Positions 23,878 to 32,259 are shown, numbered from the stretch's first letter. The stretch is DNA of 37,210 nt from Desulfobacterales bacterium (GCA_012974315.1 JAAXQI010000085.1:1-37210); one strand, 5' to 3'. Notes: a model not told the origin generated them from the sequence alone. Made by a program: numbers and translations.

Positions 23878-25860
23878 TTTTAAAATATTGCTTAAGGCGC
23901 TTACTTTGGACAGTTTAATCAGAACAGTATCCCCGGCAGAAACTTTGAAGGCCTGGTTAAACGGCAGGTCAACGTCAAGCAGGAATTCTTCCAGAAAGAG
24001 ATGTACGCGTTTTGGACCATGGTTGATAACAGTGGCAGGAAGTCTTTCACCTGCCTTTGCTTCCAGATATTTTAATATCCAATAGCGCTGGCGTTGATTT
24101 TTGACCTGGTTGGCTTTATCAAGGGTTGTGAGAATAATGGATCCAAAATGCTTCATGTCTTTTTTGCTGAAAAAAACTCCCTGACCTATGAGCAGGTTGC
24201 TGATCTGAAGCTGCATGATCAGGTCCAGAAGACGTCGGATGGGAGATGTGACGGTGGTGTATTGTGGTGCACCAACACCGCTATGGATTTTGGGGGTAGT
24301 TAACAGGCACATTGGAGATAAGCGTTTCCGCTGCTGAATAACCTTGGTTATATCTTTTTCGAAGCCGTCGATAATTCTTTGGCGGGGTTCCATCTGGCAG
24401 CGGAATAAGCCTGGCGCTTCCCTGTCAGCCACGAACTGGGCTCCAAGCGTATTTGCCAGAATCATGAACTCAGCGATAAGAATTTTGCTGGGTGTGTCAA
24501 CAGCAGATGTATTTATCTCAATGGTGCCATCAGGCTTTATCCTGATATTTAATTCCGGCACGGGCAAGAGTAAGGCCCCATTATTTACCCGTCTTTGCCG
24601 CAGTAACTTACTCAGTGCAGCCAGGAAAGCCAGCTCCTGGTCCTGATTAATTAACCCGTTCGCCTCGTCATAGGTCAACTGTCGTTTCACCGAAATAATA
24701 CTATGGACCATTTCGTATTTGAGAACCTCTGCAGTGGGGCTAAGCAACACTAATAAACTTACGGCTGGACGTACCTGGTCTTTGAGAAGGCTTAATTTGT
24801 CCTCTGACAGGGGAGCGGGGAGCATTGAGATAGGGTTTTCAGGAAAATATAGAGAAGTTCCCCTTTTAAGTGCTTCATCAAAGAGAGCGGTTCCCGGTTT
24901 TACAAAAAGGCCCACATCTGAAATATGAATGCCGACAAGATAGTTCACACCCTGTTTTTCAATGTGAAGTGCATCATCGAAATCCCTGGTTGTGGGACCG
25001 TCAATGGTCAAAACAGGCAAATCCCTGAAGTCTTTTCTTCCAGCATCAGATAAATCTTTTACAGAGGGCAATTCGATTTCTTTAACTTCAGCGAGGACAG
25101 CTTCGGAAAAAATTGTTGGGATATCTTTCTTAAGAAGGGGGATGTTTTCATTTTTATCCCAGACTCCGGCTTTGACCAATAGGTGAAAGATATCATGTGG
25201 CCCTGTCAGTTGAGCGCTTTTGGTAAGCTTACGTGCCAGTTCATGTTGAGGAGCCTCATTGTCAAAAAGATAGTAATCCTGGAGTATCTGCAAAGTTGTC
25301 GTTCCCTCCTCCCAATTGGCAGGAATCTTCCCCTCTTTCCAGATTTGACGCAGGGCTAAAGTGTTTTTGGTAATAAAAAACTCCTCCTGTTTTTCTTTCT
25401 CCTGCATAAATTTTATCTGCTCAACGGTTTCAGGTGAATGAACATGGATATTGCCTGTTTTGTATTTGAAATAAAGTCGGTCAGCGATTACAGATCGAAG
25501 GAAAGCGGCGGCTTGGTCGTCCGTGGGGTCGTCACCAAAAAATAAACTTGCCAGGAAATTAACCTCGTAGCTCTCTTCAGGTTTTTCAGAGACAAGTCCC
25601 CAAATCTCATCAAGATTAATTGTTTGTGCCAGTCCTTCTCTCTGTTTTGAGGTTTCCTGCAGGGATGAAATGATCTCCTCTCTGGAGTGTTTAGCAGAGA
25701 TTTTCTCTTTGGTGAAGTGGACAATTCTATTGAGCGGCAAATTGAGTTCTCTGCTGTTCTGATTAAGCAATCGAAGCCGGTTTCCATTATCATCGAATAC
25801 AAAAGCACAGATGAATTTGCCGTTTTCCAGATATTCAATTATCCTGCCGTCTAGTGTCAT
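23866..25860 (-). CDS. RNase II/RNB-family 3'-5' exoribonuclease
   Basis: The 664-residue protein has an N-terminal beta-rich region that replaces typical cold-shock domains, a central helical segment, and an RNB catalytic domain from about 275. The Mg-binding motif IDGPTTRDFDDALHIE (286-301) keeps the spaced aspartates. GIHISDVGLFV, SMLPAPLSEDKLSLL and YTTVTSPIRRLLDLIMQLQ are also RNB hallmarks. A small beta-barrel RNA-binding domain closes the protein. RNB enzymes degrade single-stranded RNA processively. The size and weak N-terminus place it nearer the divergent RNB proteins of Desulfobacterota and cyanobacteria than E. coli Rnb or Rnr. It lies upstream of and co-directional with mraZ, but mraZ has its own promoter. 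Confidence 0.88.
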   Translation of the reverse strand: MTLDGRIIEYLENGKFICAFVFDDNGNRLRLLNQNSRELNLPLNRIVHFTKEKISAKHSREEIISSLQETSKQREGLAQTINLDEIWGLVSEKPEESYEVNFLASLFFGDDPTDDQAAAFLRSVIADRLYFKYKTGNIHVHSPETVEQIKFMQEKEKQEEFFITKNTLALRQIWKEGKIPANWEEGTTTLQILQDYYLFDNEAPQHELARKLTKSAQLTGPHDIFHLLVKAGVWDKNENIPLLKKDIPTIFSEAVLAEVKEIELPSVKDLSDAGRKDFRDLPVLTIDGPTTRDFDDALHIEKQGVNYLVGIHISDVGLFVKPGTALFDEALKRGTSLYFPENPISMLPAPLSEDKLSLLKDQVRPAVSLLVLLSPTAEVLKYEMVHSIISVKRQLTYDEANGLINQDQELAFLAALSKLLRQRRVNNGALLLPVPELNIRIKPDGTIEINTSAVDTPSKILIAEFMILANTLGAQFVADREAPGLFRCQMEPRQRIIDGFEKDITKVIQQRKRLSPMCLLTTPKIHSGVGAPQYTTVTSPIRRLLDLIMQLQISNLLIGQGVFFSKKDMKHFGSIILTTLDKANQVKNQRQRYWILKYLEAKAGERLPATVINHGPKRVHLFLEEFLLDVDLPFNQAFKVSAGDTVLIKLSKVSALSNILKMEW

Positions 25861-25981
25861 GTGCTGAGTTATATCCTGTTGACCGGTTAAGCCGGCATTG
25901 AGTATTTTATATTTTTTAAGAAGCCTGACGGCTTACCATGTATTCATGGTGTCGTAAAGCTATGAATTTTGATGATTTCGG

Positions 25982-26040
25982 AAATAGTTGATTTCTCCAA
26001 AGGATGGTTTAATGAAATCAACTGGTTATAACCACCATGC
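25982..26040 (+). repeat. 59-bp direct repeat, copy 1
   Basis: This is identical base for base to 26090-26148. Each copy contains the inverted repeat GTTGATTTC/GAAATCAAC (25987-25995 with 26014-26022) and the 12-bp palindrome TGGTTATAACCA (26023-26034). Copy 1 is followed by a GC-rich hairpin and a T run, so the plus strand reads like a structured RNA ending in a terminator. Confidence 0.9.
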
Positions 26041-26041
26041 C

Positions 26042-26077
26042 GTCGGTTGCGCGGCTTTTCGCGAGACCGACAATTTT
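26042..26077 (+). terminator. Rho-independent terminator-like hairpin after repeat copy 1
   Basis: GTCGGT (26042-26047) pairs with ACCGAC (26066-26071). An inner CGCG-type stem (26050-26053 with 26060-26063) closes a CTTTT-containing loop, and the hairpin is followed by AATTTTT. Orientation is plus strand. No protein gene precedes it on that strand, so it would end a transcript made from the repeat itself. Copy 2 keeps the 3' arm but not the 5' arm. Confidence 0.5.
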
Positions 26078-26089
26078 TATCTTACAGTT

Positions 26090-26148
26090 AAATAGTTGAT
26101 TTCTCCAAAGGATGGTTTAATGAAATCAACTGGTTATAACCACCATGC
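26090..26148 (+). repeat. 59-bp direct repeat, copy 2
   Basis: Identical to 25982-26040, offset by 108 bp. It is followed after 32 bp by the second GCGAGACCGACAATT box. The spacer between the repeat and that box differs from copy 1, so only parts of the unit are conserved. Confidence 0.9.
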
Positions 26149-26325
26149 AATGATTGACAGGCAGACACCCGCGGTTTTTTGCGAGACCGACAATTCTGAC
26201 TTTAGAATAAATAGTTAGTATACTACTTATCGGTTTTTTTTAAAAAGGGGACAGATTTCAAATCTGCACCTCAGTTGCCAACAACATTAATAGATTCAAT
26301 TATCATAAGGATTTTTTTTAAAGAG

Positions 26326-27219
26326 ATGCAGGAAGACACTATTAAATCAGGCATTGTGGCAATCGTCGGCCCACCAAATGCGGGCAAGTCCACATTGATG
26401 AATGGTTTGTTGGGGCAGAAAATTTCAATTGTAACACCGAAGCCACAAACAACCAGAAACAGGATCATCGGTATTCTTAATGATCCATCGTATCAGATTG
26501 TTATGCTTGATACACCTGGTTTGCATAAGGCAGATAAACCTCTTAACCTGGAAATGGTAAAAATAGCAGTTTCCAGTCTTTCTGAGGTTGATGCAATCCT
26601 GTTCCTTGTCGATGTTTCCCGGTCCGTACCTGAAAAGCAGAAAAAGACGGTTGAATATCTCAAGGGAATAGCATGCCCCGCAATCCTGGTTTTAAACAAG
26701 ATTGATCTTCTGAAAAAGGATCAAATCCTGCCGCTTATAGAAATGTACCGTGATATTTATCCATTTGCCGCCATTATCCCGATTTCAGCCCTTATGAATA
26801 ATGGTACAGATATCTTGCTGCAGGAACTTCTTCGTCTCCTGCCTGAAGGTCCCAGGCTTTACCCTGAAGATATACCGACGGATGCAACCGAGCGTTTTAT
26901 AGTTGCTGAGATTATCAGGGAGAAGATATTTCTCCTGACCGGGCAGGAAATCCCGTATTCAACAGCAGTTGTTATAGAGAGTTTTAAGGAAGACGAAGAA
27001 AGGTCTCTGGTGACAATTCATGCGACAATAGTTGTGGAGAAGTCTTCACAAAAAGCTATAATCATAGGAAAAAAAGGTTCAAAGTTGCAGCAGATCGGCA
27101 AAAACTCACGCTACGACATTGAGAAACTTATGGCACAACGGGTTATGTTAAAGCTATGGGTCAAGGTGCACAAGAACTGGACCAGTGATATGCGTTTTAT
27201 TCGTGATCTGGGACTGTGA
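26326..27219 (+). CDS. era: GTPase Era
   Basis: This 297-residue GTPase helps 30S ribosome maturation by binding the 16S rRNA 3' end. G1 is GPPNAGKS (15-22), the G2 region TPKPQTTRNRI, G3 LDTPGLH and G4 LNKIDLL. The C-terminal KH domain (REKIFLLTGQEIPYSTAV, IIGKKGSKLQQIG, LKLWVKVHKNW) is intact. ATG 26326-26328 was chosen because the open frame before it starts only at TTG and is not family-like. The Shine-Dalgarno sequence (AAGGA, about 14 nt upstream) is weak. It stands alone, facing ctpA. Confidence 0.95.
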   Translation: MQEDTIKSGIVAIVGPPNAGKSTLMNGLLGQKISIVTPKPQTTRNRIIGILNDPSYQIVMLDTPGLHKADKPLNLEMVKIAVSSLSEVDAILFLVDVSRSVPEKQKKTVEYLKGIACPAILVLNKIDLLKKDQILPLIEMYRDIYPFAAIIPISALMNNGTDILLQELLRLLPEGPRLYPEDIPTDATERFIVAEIIREKIFLLTGQEIPYSTAVVIESFKEDEERSLVTIHATIVVEKSSQKAIIIGKKGSKLQQIGKNSRYDIEKLMAQRVMLKLWVKVHKNWTSDMRFIRDLGL

Positions 27220-27343
27220 GAAGGAGTACCAGAAGATATTTTCAATCCCGGCAACTGGTAAATTCCCGGCCAGTTTTTCAATATACAAGGCACAGAGGCG
27301 CAAAGGCGCAGGGCACAAGGCATAGGGCTTAAAGGGTCATCCC

Positions 27344-27452
27344 TGTCATTCGGAGTCTCGTTAACTCGCTTACCTCGAACGAATGTGAGAAATCTTAAAA
27401 TCTTGAAATCATAAAAACAGGATCTCTCCGGCGATGGCCGTTCGAGATGACA
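27344..27452. repeat. MITE-like palindromic repeat element
   Basis: The element begins TGTCATTCGGAGTCTCG and ends CGTTCGAGATGACA. Its TGTCAT and ATGACA termini are complementary, and the CGAACGAATG and CCGTTCGAG segments inside extend the symmetry. Elements beginning TGTCATTC and ending GATGACA, with an AGGAATCTT-like middle (here GAGAAATCTT), are widespread non-coding repeats in bacterial genomes. No transposase is nearby. Only one copy lies in this window, so mobility is inferred. Confidence 0.5.
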
Positions 27453-27595
27453 AGGTATAAGTAGCCTTCATGGTAAGTTGCAGGATATACAGGCTAGAGG
27501 CGCAAGGCTTAAGGCGCAGGGAACAAGATTTAAAAAGCTGAGTGCTGATAACTGATAGCTGACTGCTTTCAACTACAGTCTTTTCAAGTGGCCAA

Positions 27596-27614
27596 CCAAA
27601 GCCGGATCCTTTGG
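27596..27614 (-). terminator. Weak terminator candidate for ctpA (hairpin without U tract)
   Basis: CCAAAG (minus strand) pairs with CTTTGG around a 7-nt loop, 10 nt beyond the ctpA TAA. No run of T follows on the minus strand, so intrinsic termination is doubtful. Confidence 0.25.
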
Positions 27615-27623
27615 GCCAGATGT

Positions 27624-28970
27624 TTACTTATCAGCATCCGGTTTGGAAAGCACATTCAAACTTTTGAGAACAAGAAGAGCGGTATTGAGCTGATTGTCAT
27701 TTTTCAGTTTTTCTTTTGTCTTTTCGTCAATCGTAACTTTATCTGAGATTAAGCCACTCTTTTCAATGGTCTGGGCTTTTGACTTTGGTTTAATATTGTC
27801 ACCATTTTCCAGGTGGTGTTTCAGATCCTTTTCCCGGAGAAACTTCATGGGACCTTTATCATTGCCGCCTTCTATTGCAGCAACTGCCGGGACGAGAACA
27901 TCCGGGGTAATGCCTGTTGCCTGGATGGAGGTGCCGCTTGGTGTGTAGTATCTGGCTGTGGTAAGCCGCAGTCCTGCACCATCTGCCATTGGAATAATTG
28001 TTTGTACAGAGCCTTTGCCAAAGGATTGGGTCCCCAGAATCAGTGCCCTTTTATGATCCTGCAGGGCGCCGGCTACGATCTCTGATGCAGATGCCGAACC
28101 ACTGTTTATCAAGATGACTATGGGGAAATCGTAATGCTGACTACCACCGTGGGCTGAAAATTCCAGGTTCTGGTCTTTGAGGCGTCCCTTGGTGGAGACA
28201 ATGATGCCCTCATCAAGGAAGATATCCACGACCTTTACCGAAGCATCAAGTAGACCACCCGGATTGTTACGGAGGTCGAGGACCAATCCCTTCAGCATGC
28301 CTTCTTCCAAGAGTTCATCAATGCTGTTCTTGAGATCCTTTGAGGTGTTTCTCTGGAAGTTTGTTATCCTGATATATCCGTAGCTCTGCTCCAGTATATT
28401 GGATCGTACGCTGTGAATCGGTATTACATCCCTGGCGATAGTAAATTCCTGGAGATCTGTCCAGCCCTCACGATGAATTGAAATGGTCACCTCCGAACCT
28501 TTTGGTCCCCGCAGTTTTTTTACTGCTTCGAATACGGACATATCCTTGGTGGAGTCGTCTTCTATCTTTATGATTCTGTCACCGGCTTGTATGCCTGCCT
28601 TAAAAGCAGGTGTATCCTCAATGGGAGAGACTACGGTGAGCGTGTTGTCCTTTATGGTAATTTCAATTCCAATGCCGCTGAAACTACCCTTGGTCTCGAC
28701 CTGAAGTTCTTTGAAGTCATCAGGTTTTAAGTAGGACGAGTGAGGATCAAGGCTTGTGAGCATCCCCTTGATTGCTCCTTCAAGGGTTTCTTTTGTGTCA
28801 ATGTCATCAACATAACTCTGTTGGACAATGCTGAGTACATTTGAGAAAATCTCCAGATTCTTATAGGTTTCCTGCAAGTCGTCAGTTTTGCTAAATGCAT
28901 ATTGCTGGCTGCCAAAGAGGACCGGGATGATGATGAGAGCAAAAGTAAGGATTTTTTTTGTTGGATTCAT
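27624..28970 (-). CDS. ctpA: C-terminal processing peptidase CtpA (S41 family)
   Basis: This 448-residue periplasmic serine protease starts at ATG 28968-28970, chosen because AGGA sits 5 nt upstream and the protein then opens with a clean signal peptide (KKILTFALIIIPVLFGSQQYAFS). An N-terminal helical region, then a PDZ domain (SGIGIEITI to ISIHREG, roughly 95-170), then the S41 catalytic domain follow. The Ser-Lys dyad is Ser294 in SGSASASEI and Lys319 in SFGKGSVQ, 25 residues apart as in E. coli Prc. Family members trim envelope proteins, including peptidoglycan hydrolases. Lying just downstream of the FtsEX-EnvC module is consistent with a role in cell separation, though that is inference. 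Confidence 0.94.
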   Translation of the reverse strand: MNPTKKILTFALIIIPVLFGSQQYAFSKTDDLQETYKNLEIFSNVLSIVQQSYVDDIDTKETLEGAIKGMLTSLDPHSSYLKPDDFKELQVETKGSFSGIGIEITIKDNTLTVVSPIEDTPAFKAGIQAGDRIIKIEDDSTKDMSVFEAVKKLRGPKGSEVTISIHREGWTDLQEFTIARDVIPIHSVRSNILEQSYGYIRITNFQRNTSKDLKNSIDELLEEGMLKGLVLDLRNNPGGLLDASVKVVDIFLDEGIIVSTKGRLKDQNLEFSAHGGSQHYDFPIVILINSGSASASEIVAGALQDHKRALILGTQSFGKGSVQTIIPMADGAGLRLTTARYYTPSGTSIQATGITPDVLVPAVAAIEGGNDKGPMKFLREKDLKHHLENGDNIKPKSKAQTIEKSGLISDKVTIDEKTKEKLKNDNQLNTALLVLKSLNVLSKPDADK

Positions 28971-29004
28971 AATGTTCCTATAGATGGGGCTGAGGAGATT
29001 GTCG

Positions 29005-29033
29005 GTCATAGAGAAATTTAATGGATTTTTCAA
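29005..29033 (-). promoter_or_regulatory. Possible sigma-70 promoter for ctpA
   Basis: On the minus strand TTGAAA (29033-29028) is followed after 17 bp by TATGAC (29010-29005), ending about 35 nt before the ctpA ATG. Both hexamers are imperfect. The AT-rich 153-bp gap between envC and ctpA supports a separate promoter. Confidence 0.4.
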
Positions 29034-29123
29034 ACTACACATTTTGTTGAGCATAATATAATAATTTAGCACGCTGAGTACAATCAGACAATATAATATT
29101 ATGGTGGAGTAAAGGGATTCTGG

Positions 29124-30500
29124 TTATTTGGAGGGAGTTGAGGCTGCTTCAGGAAGGGAATTCTTTTTCAACCACAACAAAGGGTCCTCTGGTTTCGATC
29201 CCTTACGAATCTCAAAGTGAAGGCCTTCTCCATAGAGTGGATCTCCGTCCCCGGTCATGCCGACAATCCCCCCTTTTTCTACCTTTGTTCCTTCTTTACT
29301 GTAGAAATCAGCAGCTCTGGATAGCAGTGAGAAGTACTGCTGTCCATGATCAATGATCATGAGATTCCCATAGCCGCGCAGATATCCGGAATGGATAATT
29401 TTGCCATCATAAACAGCTTTAATTTCCATGCCCTTATTTACTCTGATATCAATCCCGGTTGATATGGTAGATGATTCAAATTTCCCTTTAATCTTTTGGT
29501 CAAAGAGAGCTATGACAGTGCCGCTTACCGGAGGATCAAGTAATCCTTTCTGACCGATGAATCCTTCCTGGACAACAGTTTTTTTCGGCAGCTTCTTTTT
29601 CTCAGCTTCAATTACTCCATATGATTGTGTTGTAGCAGGTTTTGGTTGTGGTGCAACAGGTTTCGCTTGTGCTGCTGTTTGTAATCTTTGCAATGTGGCA
29701 GCGAGGTCAGCAGCAGCTTCTTCTATTTCCTGAACAGCCTGTTCATAAAGATGCTGCTCTGTGTTTACCTGCTTCAGCAATATATTTTTTTCCTGGTGGA
29801 TCTGGTTTAATTGCTTTTCTTTTTCGCTCAATTCATCTGTCATTTTCATGAGGCGTAATTTTTCTCTGGCATGCTCCTCCCGGGCAAGGTTCGATTCCTT
29901 TAACTGGGCAAGATACTCCTGGATAATTGTATGGTCATGCTGAACCATAATAGAAAAATATTCTTTGAAATCGAGAAGTTTTGGAAGTGATTCGGAAGAG
30001 AACAAGACATTCATAAGCCCAACCGACCCCATGCGATAATAGGCAGCCAGCCTGTTTTTTACATGTACCTGATGGGCCCTTTTTTCTGTCAGCACCTGGC
30101 GCAAGTATGCCTGCTTGTCAGCTAAAAGAAATTCCTGTTTTTCTGATTCAATCTCGAGGGTGACAAGTTGTTTTTTTTGAACCTGAAGTTCCGTTTCAAT
30201 TTTTTCCAGCTCACCGAGCAATGTTTTTTCTTCATTTTTGGAACCAAGAATTTTGATTTTTTGGTCTATAATACCTTCCTGCAATTTCCTGATTCTTACA
30301 TTGTTTTCTATTATTTCCTGCTGCTGCTTTGGGGTAAGTCGCGTCTGAATTGACTCCTGGGCAAAAGCCAAGGAAATACAGTTTCCTGGTTGGAGGAGAA
30401 GAACTGGTGCCACCAGTATACAGAAGGTGATTACCGACAATACAACTACCTGTAATGGCCCGGTTGGATATTTCCTGAATGTATTGCGAGAGATTCCCAT
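29124..30500 (-). CDS. envC: EnvC-like murein hydrolase activator (degenerate LytM/M23 domain)
   Basis: The 458-residue protein has an N-terminal signal or anchor (about 15-48), a long coiled coil (about 50-275) that in EnvC docks FtsX, a Pro/Gln-rich spacer, and a C-terminal M23/LytM fold (about 325-450). Metal ligands of active LytM enzymes are incomplete. The HxxxD histidine is missing (STGIDI), the catalytic HxH region reads GEGLHFE with only the last His, and the YxH motif is FSLLSRA. EnvC proteins are likewise inactive and instead activate periplasmic amidases at the septum. The gene starts one base after the ftsX stop, completing an ftsE-ftsX-envC operon. Confidence 0.88.
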   Translation of the reverse strand: MGISRNTFRKYPTGPLQVVVLSVITFCILVAPVLLLQPGNCISLAFAQESIQTRLTPKQQQEIIENNVRIRKLQEGIIDQKIKILGSKNEEKTLLGELEKIETELQVQKKQLVTLEIESEKQEFLLADKQAYLRQVLTEKRAHQVHVKNRLAAYYRMGSVGLMNVLFSSESLPKLLDFKEYFSIMVQHDHTIIQEYLAQLKESNLAREEHAREKLRLMKMTDELSEKEKQLNQIHQEKNILLKQVNTEQHLYEQAVQEIEEAAADLAATLQRLQTAAQAKPVAPQPKPATTQSYGVIEAEKKKLPKKTVVQEGFIGQKGLLDPPVSGTVIALFDQKIKGKFESSTISTGIDIRVNKGMEIKAVYDGKIIHSGYLRGYGNLMIIDHGQQYFSLLSRAADFYSKEGTKVEKGGIVGMTGDGDPLYGEGLHFEIRKGSKPEDPLLWLKKNSLPEAASTPSK

Positions 30501-30501
30501 G

Positions 30502-31389
30502 TCAGATGCGCATGAATTTTCGCATAGACGAAAAACTGCCTCCCGTACAAAGGGTAATGCTTGCTGCTATTATTATTCCGATTATTGTTGGGGAGAAAAA
30601 AGTGAATTCAATAAGCTGTAAAATACCTGGTCCTGTAAAACGTAATTGAATCCAACGGAAAAGAAAGAAGAGAGCTAAAAGACCTAAAGTGGAGCCAAGC
30701 AGTCCCTGCAGAAAACCTTCAATAAGGAATGGGGTACGGATATAGCCGTTTGTTGCACCCAAAAGTCGTAATATCTCAAGTTCTGCCTGTCTGGCAACTA
30801 CTGCCAATCGAATGGTATAGGCAACCATAAATGCTGTTGTTAAAATGAGAAGTGAACCGCTTAAAATAACAATGATTTGCAAAAGTTTTGTAAAATAATT
30901 GAAGCGTTCAACCCATTCCTGACCGTATTGTACCTTAACGGCACCGGGCAAGGTGGCAAGATATTCTGAAAAACGTTTTATCTGGGCCAGGTTGCTGAGG
31001 TTTTTCTTGGGATACACTTCAATTGATGGTGGCAGGAATGAGGGATCAAGGTCATCAAGCACATCCACATTGTCACCAAGTTGTGTGGCAAGACGGTTGT
31101 AGGCGTCTTGCCGCGAGGTAAATCGTATCTCCTCCACCGGGCTGAAATTGGTTATTCTTCTCACCAGTTGCGATTGCATTTCCATAACAGGTTCTTCCTC
31201 AAGATATATGGTGAGACGCAGGTCGTCACCAAGTCTTTCTCCTGCTTTGATCATATTTGTATAAATCAAGAAGAAAAAGGAAAAGATCAGTACAGATAAA
31301 CTCACGGTCAACAGGGTCATAAACTGCGTGGGCCAAGTCTTTTGAAGGTTGCGGTTTGTCTGGACCAGTATGGTGCTGAAAAATTTCAT
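30502..31389 (-). CDS. ftsX: Cell division ABC transporter permease FtsX
   Basis: The 295-residue membrane protein has an N-terminal TM helix (about 22-45), a large periplasmic loop (about 46-170) with FSPVEEIRFTSRQDA and LPGAVKVQYGQEW, and three further C-terminal TM helices within an FtsX domain (ARQAELEILRLLGATNGYIRTPFLIEG). FtsX couples ATP hydrolysis by FtsE to conformational control of EnvC. Its start overlaps the ftsE stop (ATGA), so the two are translationally coupled. Confidence 0.94.
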   Translation of the reverse strand: MKFFSTILVQTNRNLQKTWPTQFMTLLTVSLSVLIFSFFFLIYTNMIKAGERLGDDLRLTIYLEEEPVMEMQSQLVRRITNFSPVEEIRFTSRQDAYNRLATQLGDNVDVLDDLDPSFLPPSIEVYPKKNLSNLAQIKRFSEYLATLPGAVKVQYGQEWVERFNYFTKLLQIIVILSGSLLILTTAFMVAYTIRLAVVARQAELEILRLLGATNGYIRTPFLIEGFLQGLLGSTLGLLALFFLFRWIQLRFTGPGILQLIEFTFFSPTIIGIIIAASITLCTGGSFSSMRKFMRI

Positions 31390-32105
31390 GGCATATTTTC
31401 GGGAGTTAAAATTGTTCTGTCAGTCGGTTGTACCATTTGTCCGCTGTGGAGTTCAAGGACACGATTTTCAGATTTTCTGTAAATACTTTCATCGTGGGTA
31501 GCAATAATTATAGTTGTGCCGGAAATGTTACACTGTTCAAACAGCTCCATGACAAGCTTCGTTGTTTTAGAATCCAGGTTGCCGGTTGGTTCGTCAGCCA
31601 AAATAAGTGTTGGAGAATTTGCCACGGCGCGGGCTATGGTGACCCTCTGCTGCTCTCCACGTGAAAGGTTTCCTGCAAAGGCATTATGTTTGTGCTCCAG
31701 CCTGAGTTTTTGCAGCAGTTCAATCACCCTTTTCTTTATGGTCCTGATATTCTGGTAGGAGACTTCCATGGCCATGGCAATATTTTGAGCCACAGTTCTA
31801 TCAGGAAGAAGTTTGAAATCCTGATATGCCATACCGATCTGTTGTCTCAATCTGGGTATTTCAGCGCCCTTGATTCGGTTCAGATCTTTCCCCGTCACCT
31901 CGACCATTCCCTTGTCAGGATGCTCAATGCCGCAGATCAGTTTTAACAGGGTGGTTTTTCCGGCACCGCTCATACCTGTCAGAAAAACCATTTCGCCGTA
32001 GGTAATGGAAAGTGAAATATCCTCAAGTGCCACAACATCCGGAGGGTAGATTTTAGTAGCCCTGACAATTTCGACTATCGACTTGTTGGCTGGCTGAGTA
32101 TCCAT
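31386..32105 (-). CDS. ftsE: Cell division ATP-binding protein FtsE
   Basis: This 239-residue ABC ATPase has Walker A GMSGAGKTT (44-52), the Q loop AYQDFKLLPDRTVAQNIAM, signature LSRGEQQRVTIARA, Walker B LILADEPTGNLD and the switch His IIIATHDE. The DRTVxxN segment is characteristic of FtsE. It has a C-terminal extension of some 20 residues beyond the minimal family length. It is the first gene of the ftsE-ftsX-envC operon. Confidence 0.95.
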   Translation of the reverse strand: MDTQPANKSIVEIVRATKIYPPDVVALEDISLSITYGEMVFLTGMSGAGKTTLLKLICGIEHPDKGMVEVTGKDLNRIKGAEIPRLRQQIGMAYQDFKLLPDRTVAQNIAMAMEVSYQNIRTIKKRVIELLQKLRLEHKHNAFAGNLSRGEQQRVTIARAVANSPTLILADEPTGNLDSKTTKLVMELFEQCNISGTTIIIATHDESIYRKSENRVLELHSGQMVQPTDRTILTPENMP

Positions 32106-32217
32106 AGAGGCAAATAAGGTGAAACCGGGATATTAAGAGTTTGAGTTGCAAATAAAAATACGTGTAAGGAAAATCCTTTTAGCTTCCAATAAGTTATATA
32201 TCACCTGAATCAACTTT

Positions 32218-32244
32218 TTTATAATGATTAAGAGGTTCTGTCAA
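32218..32244 (-). promoter_or_regulatory. Possible promoter for the ftsEX-envC operon
   Basis: On the minus strand a perfect TTGACA (32244-32239) is followed by TATAAA (32223-32218). The 15-bp spacer is shorter than the optimal 17 bp. It sits about 115 nt upstream of the ftsE ATG, just after the cooC stop. Confidence 0.38.
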
Positions 32245-32259
32245 GCTCAATAAAATGGG

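Larger units (their letters stand above)
25861..26325. other. Gene-free divergent region between the RNase gene and era, packed with structured repeats
   Basis: No credible coding frame was found in these 465 bp. They contain back-to-back hairpins (25921-25934 and 25935-25950), two copies of a 59-bp direct repeat, repeated GCGAGACCGACAATT boxes at 26061-26075 and 26181-26195, a third truncated repeat start (AAATAGTT at 26209-26216), and an AGGGGACAGATTT segment with palindrome CAGATTTCAAATCTG (26251-26265). The era leader lies at its right end. The promoters of both flanking genes must be here but none stood out. Confidence 0.7.
27220..27623. other. Gene-free convergent region between era and ctpA
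   Basis: No coding frame is supported. The region holds two blocks of degenerate AGGCGCA-type repeats (about 27287-27332 and 27490-27535), a palindromic element with TGTCATT/GAGATGACA ends (27344-27452), a CTGATAACTGATAGCTGACTG run (27546-27566), and a hairpin CCAAAG-N7-CTTTGG (27596-27614) just past the ctpA stop. No convincing U-tailed terminator was found. Confidence 0.6.

Noticed and set aside
25982..26216. CRISPR array
   Set aside because: Only two full repeats, 59 bp long with internal palindromes, partly conserved spacers and no cas genes.
26275..26325. TTG start for era 17 codons upstream
   Set aside because: The extension is not conserved in Era and has no ribosome-binding site; the ATG at 26326 gives a normal length.
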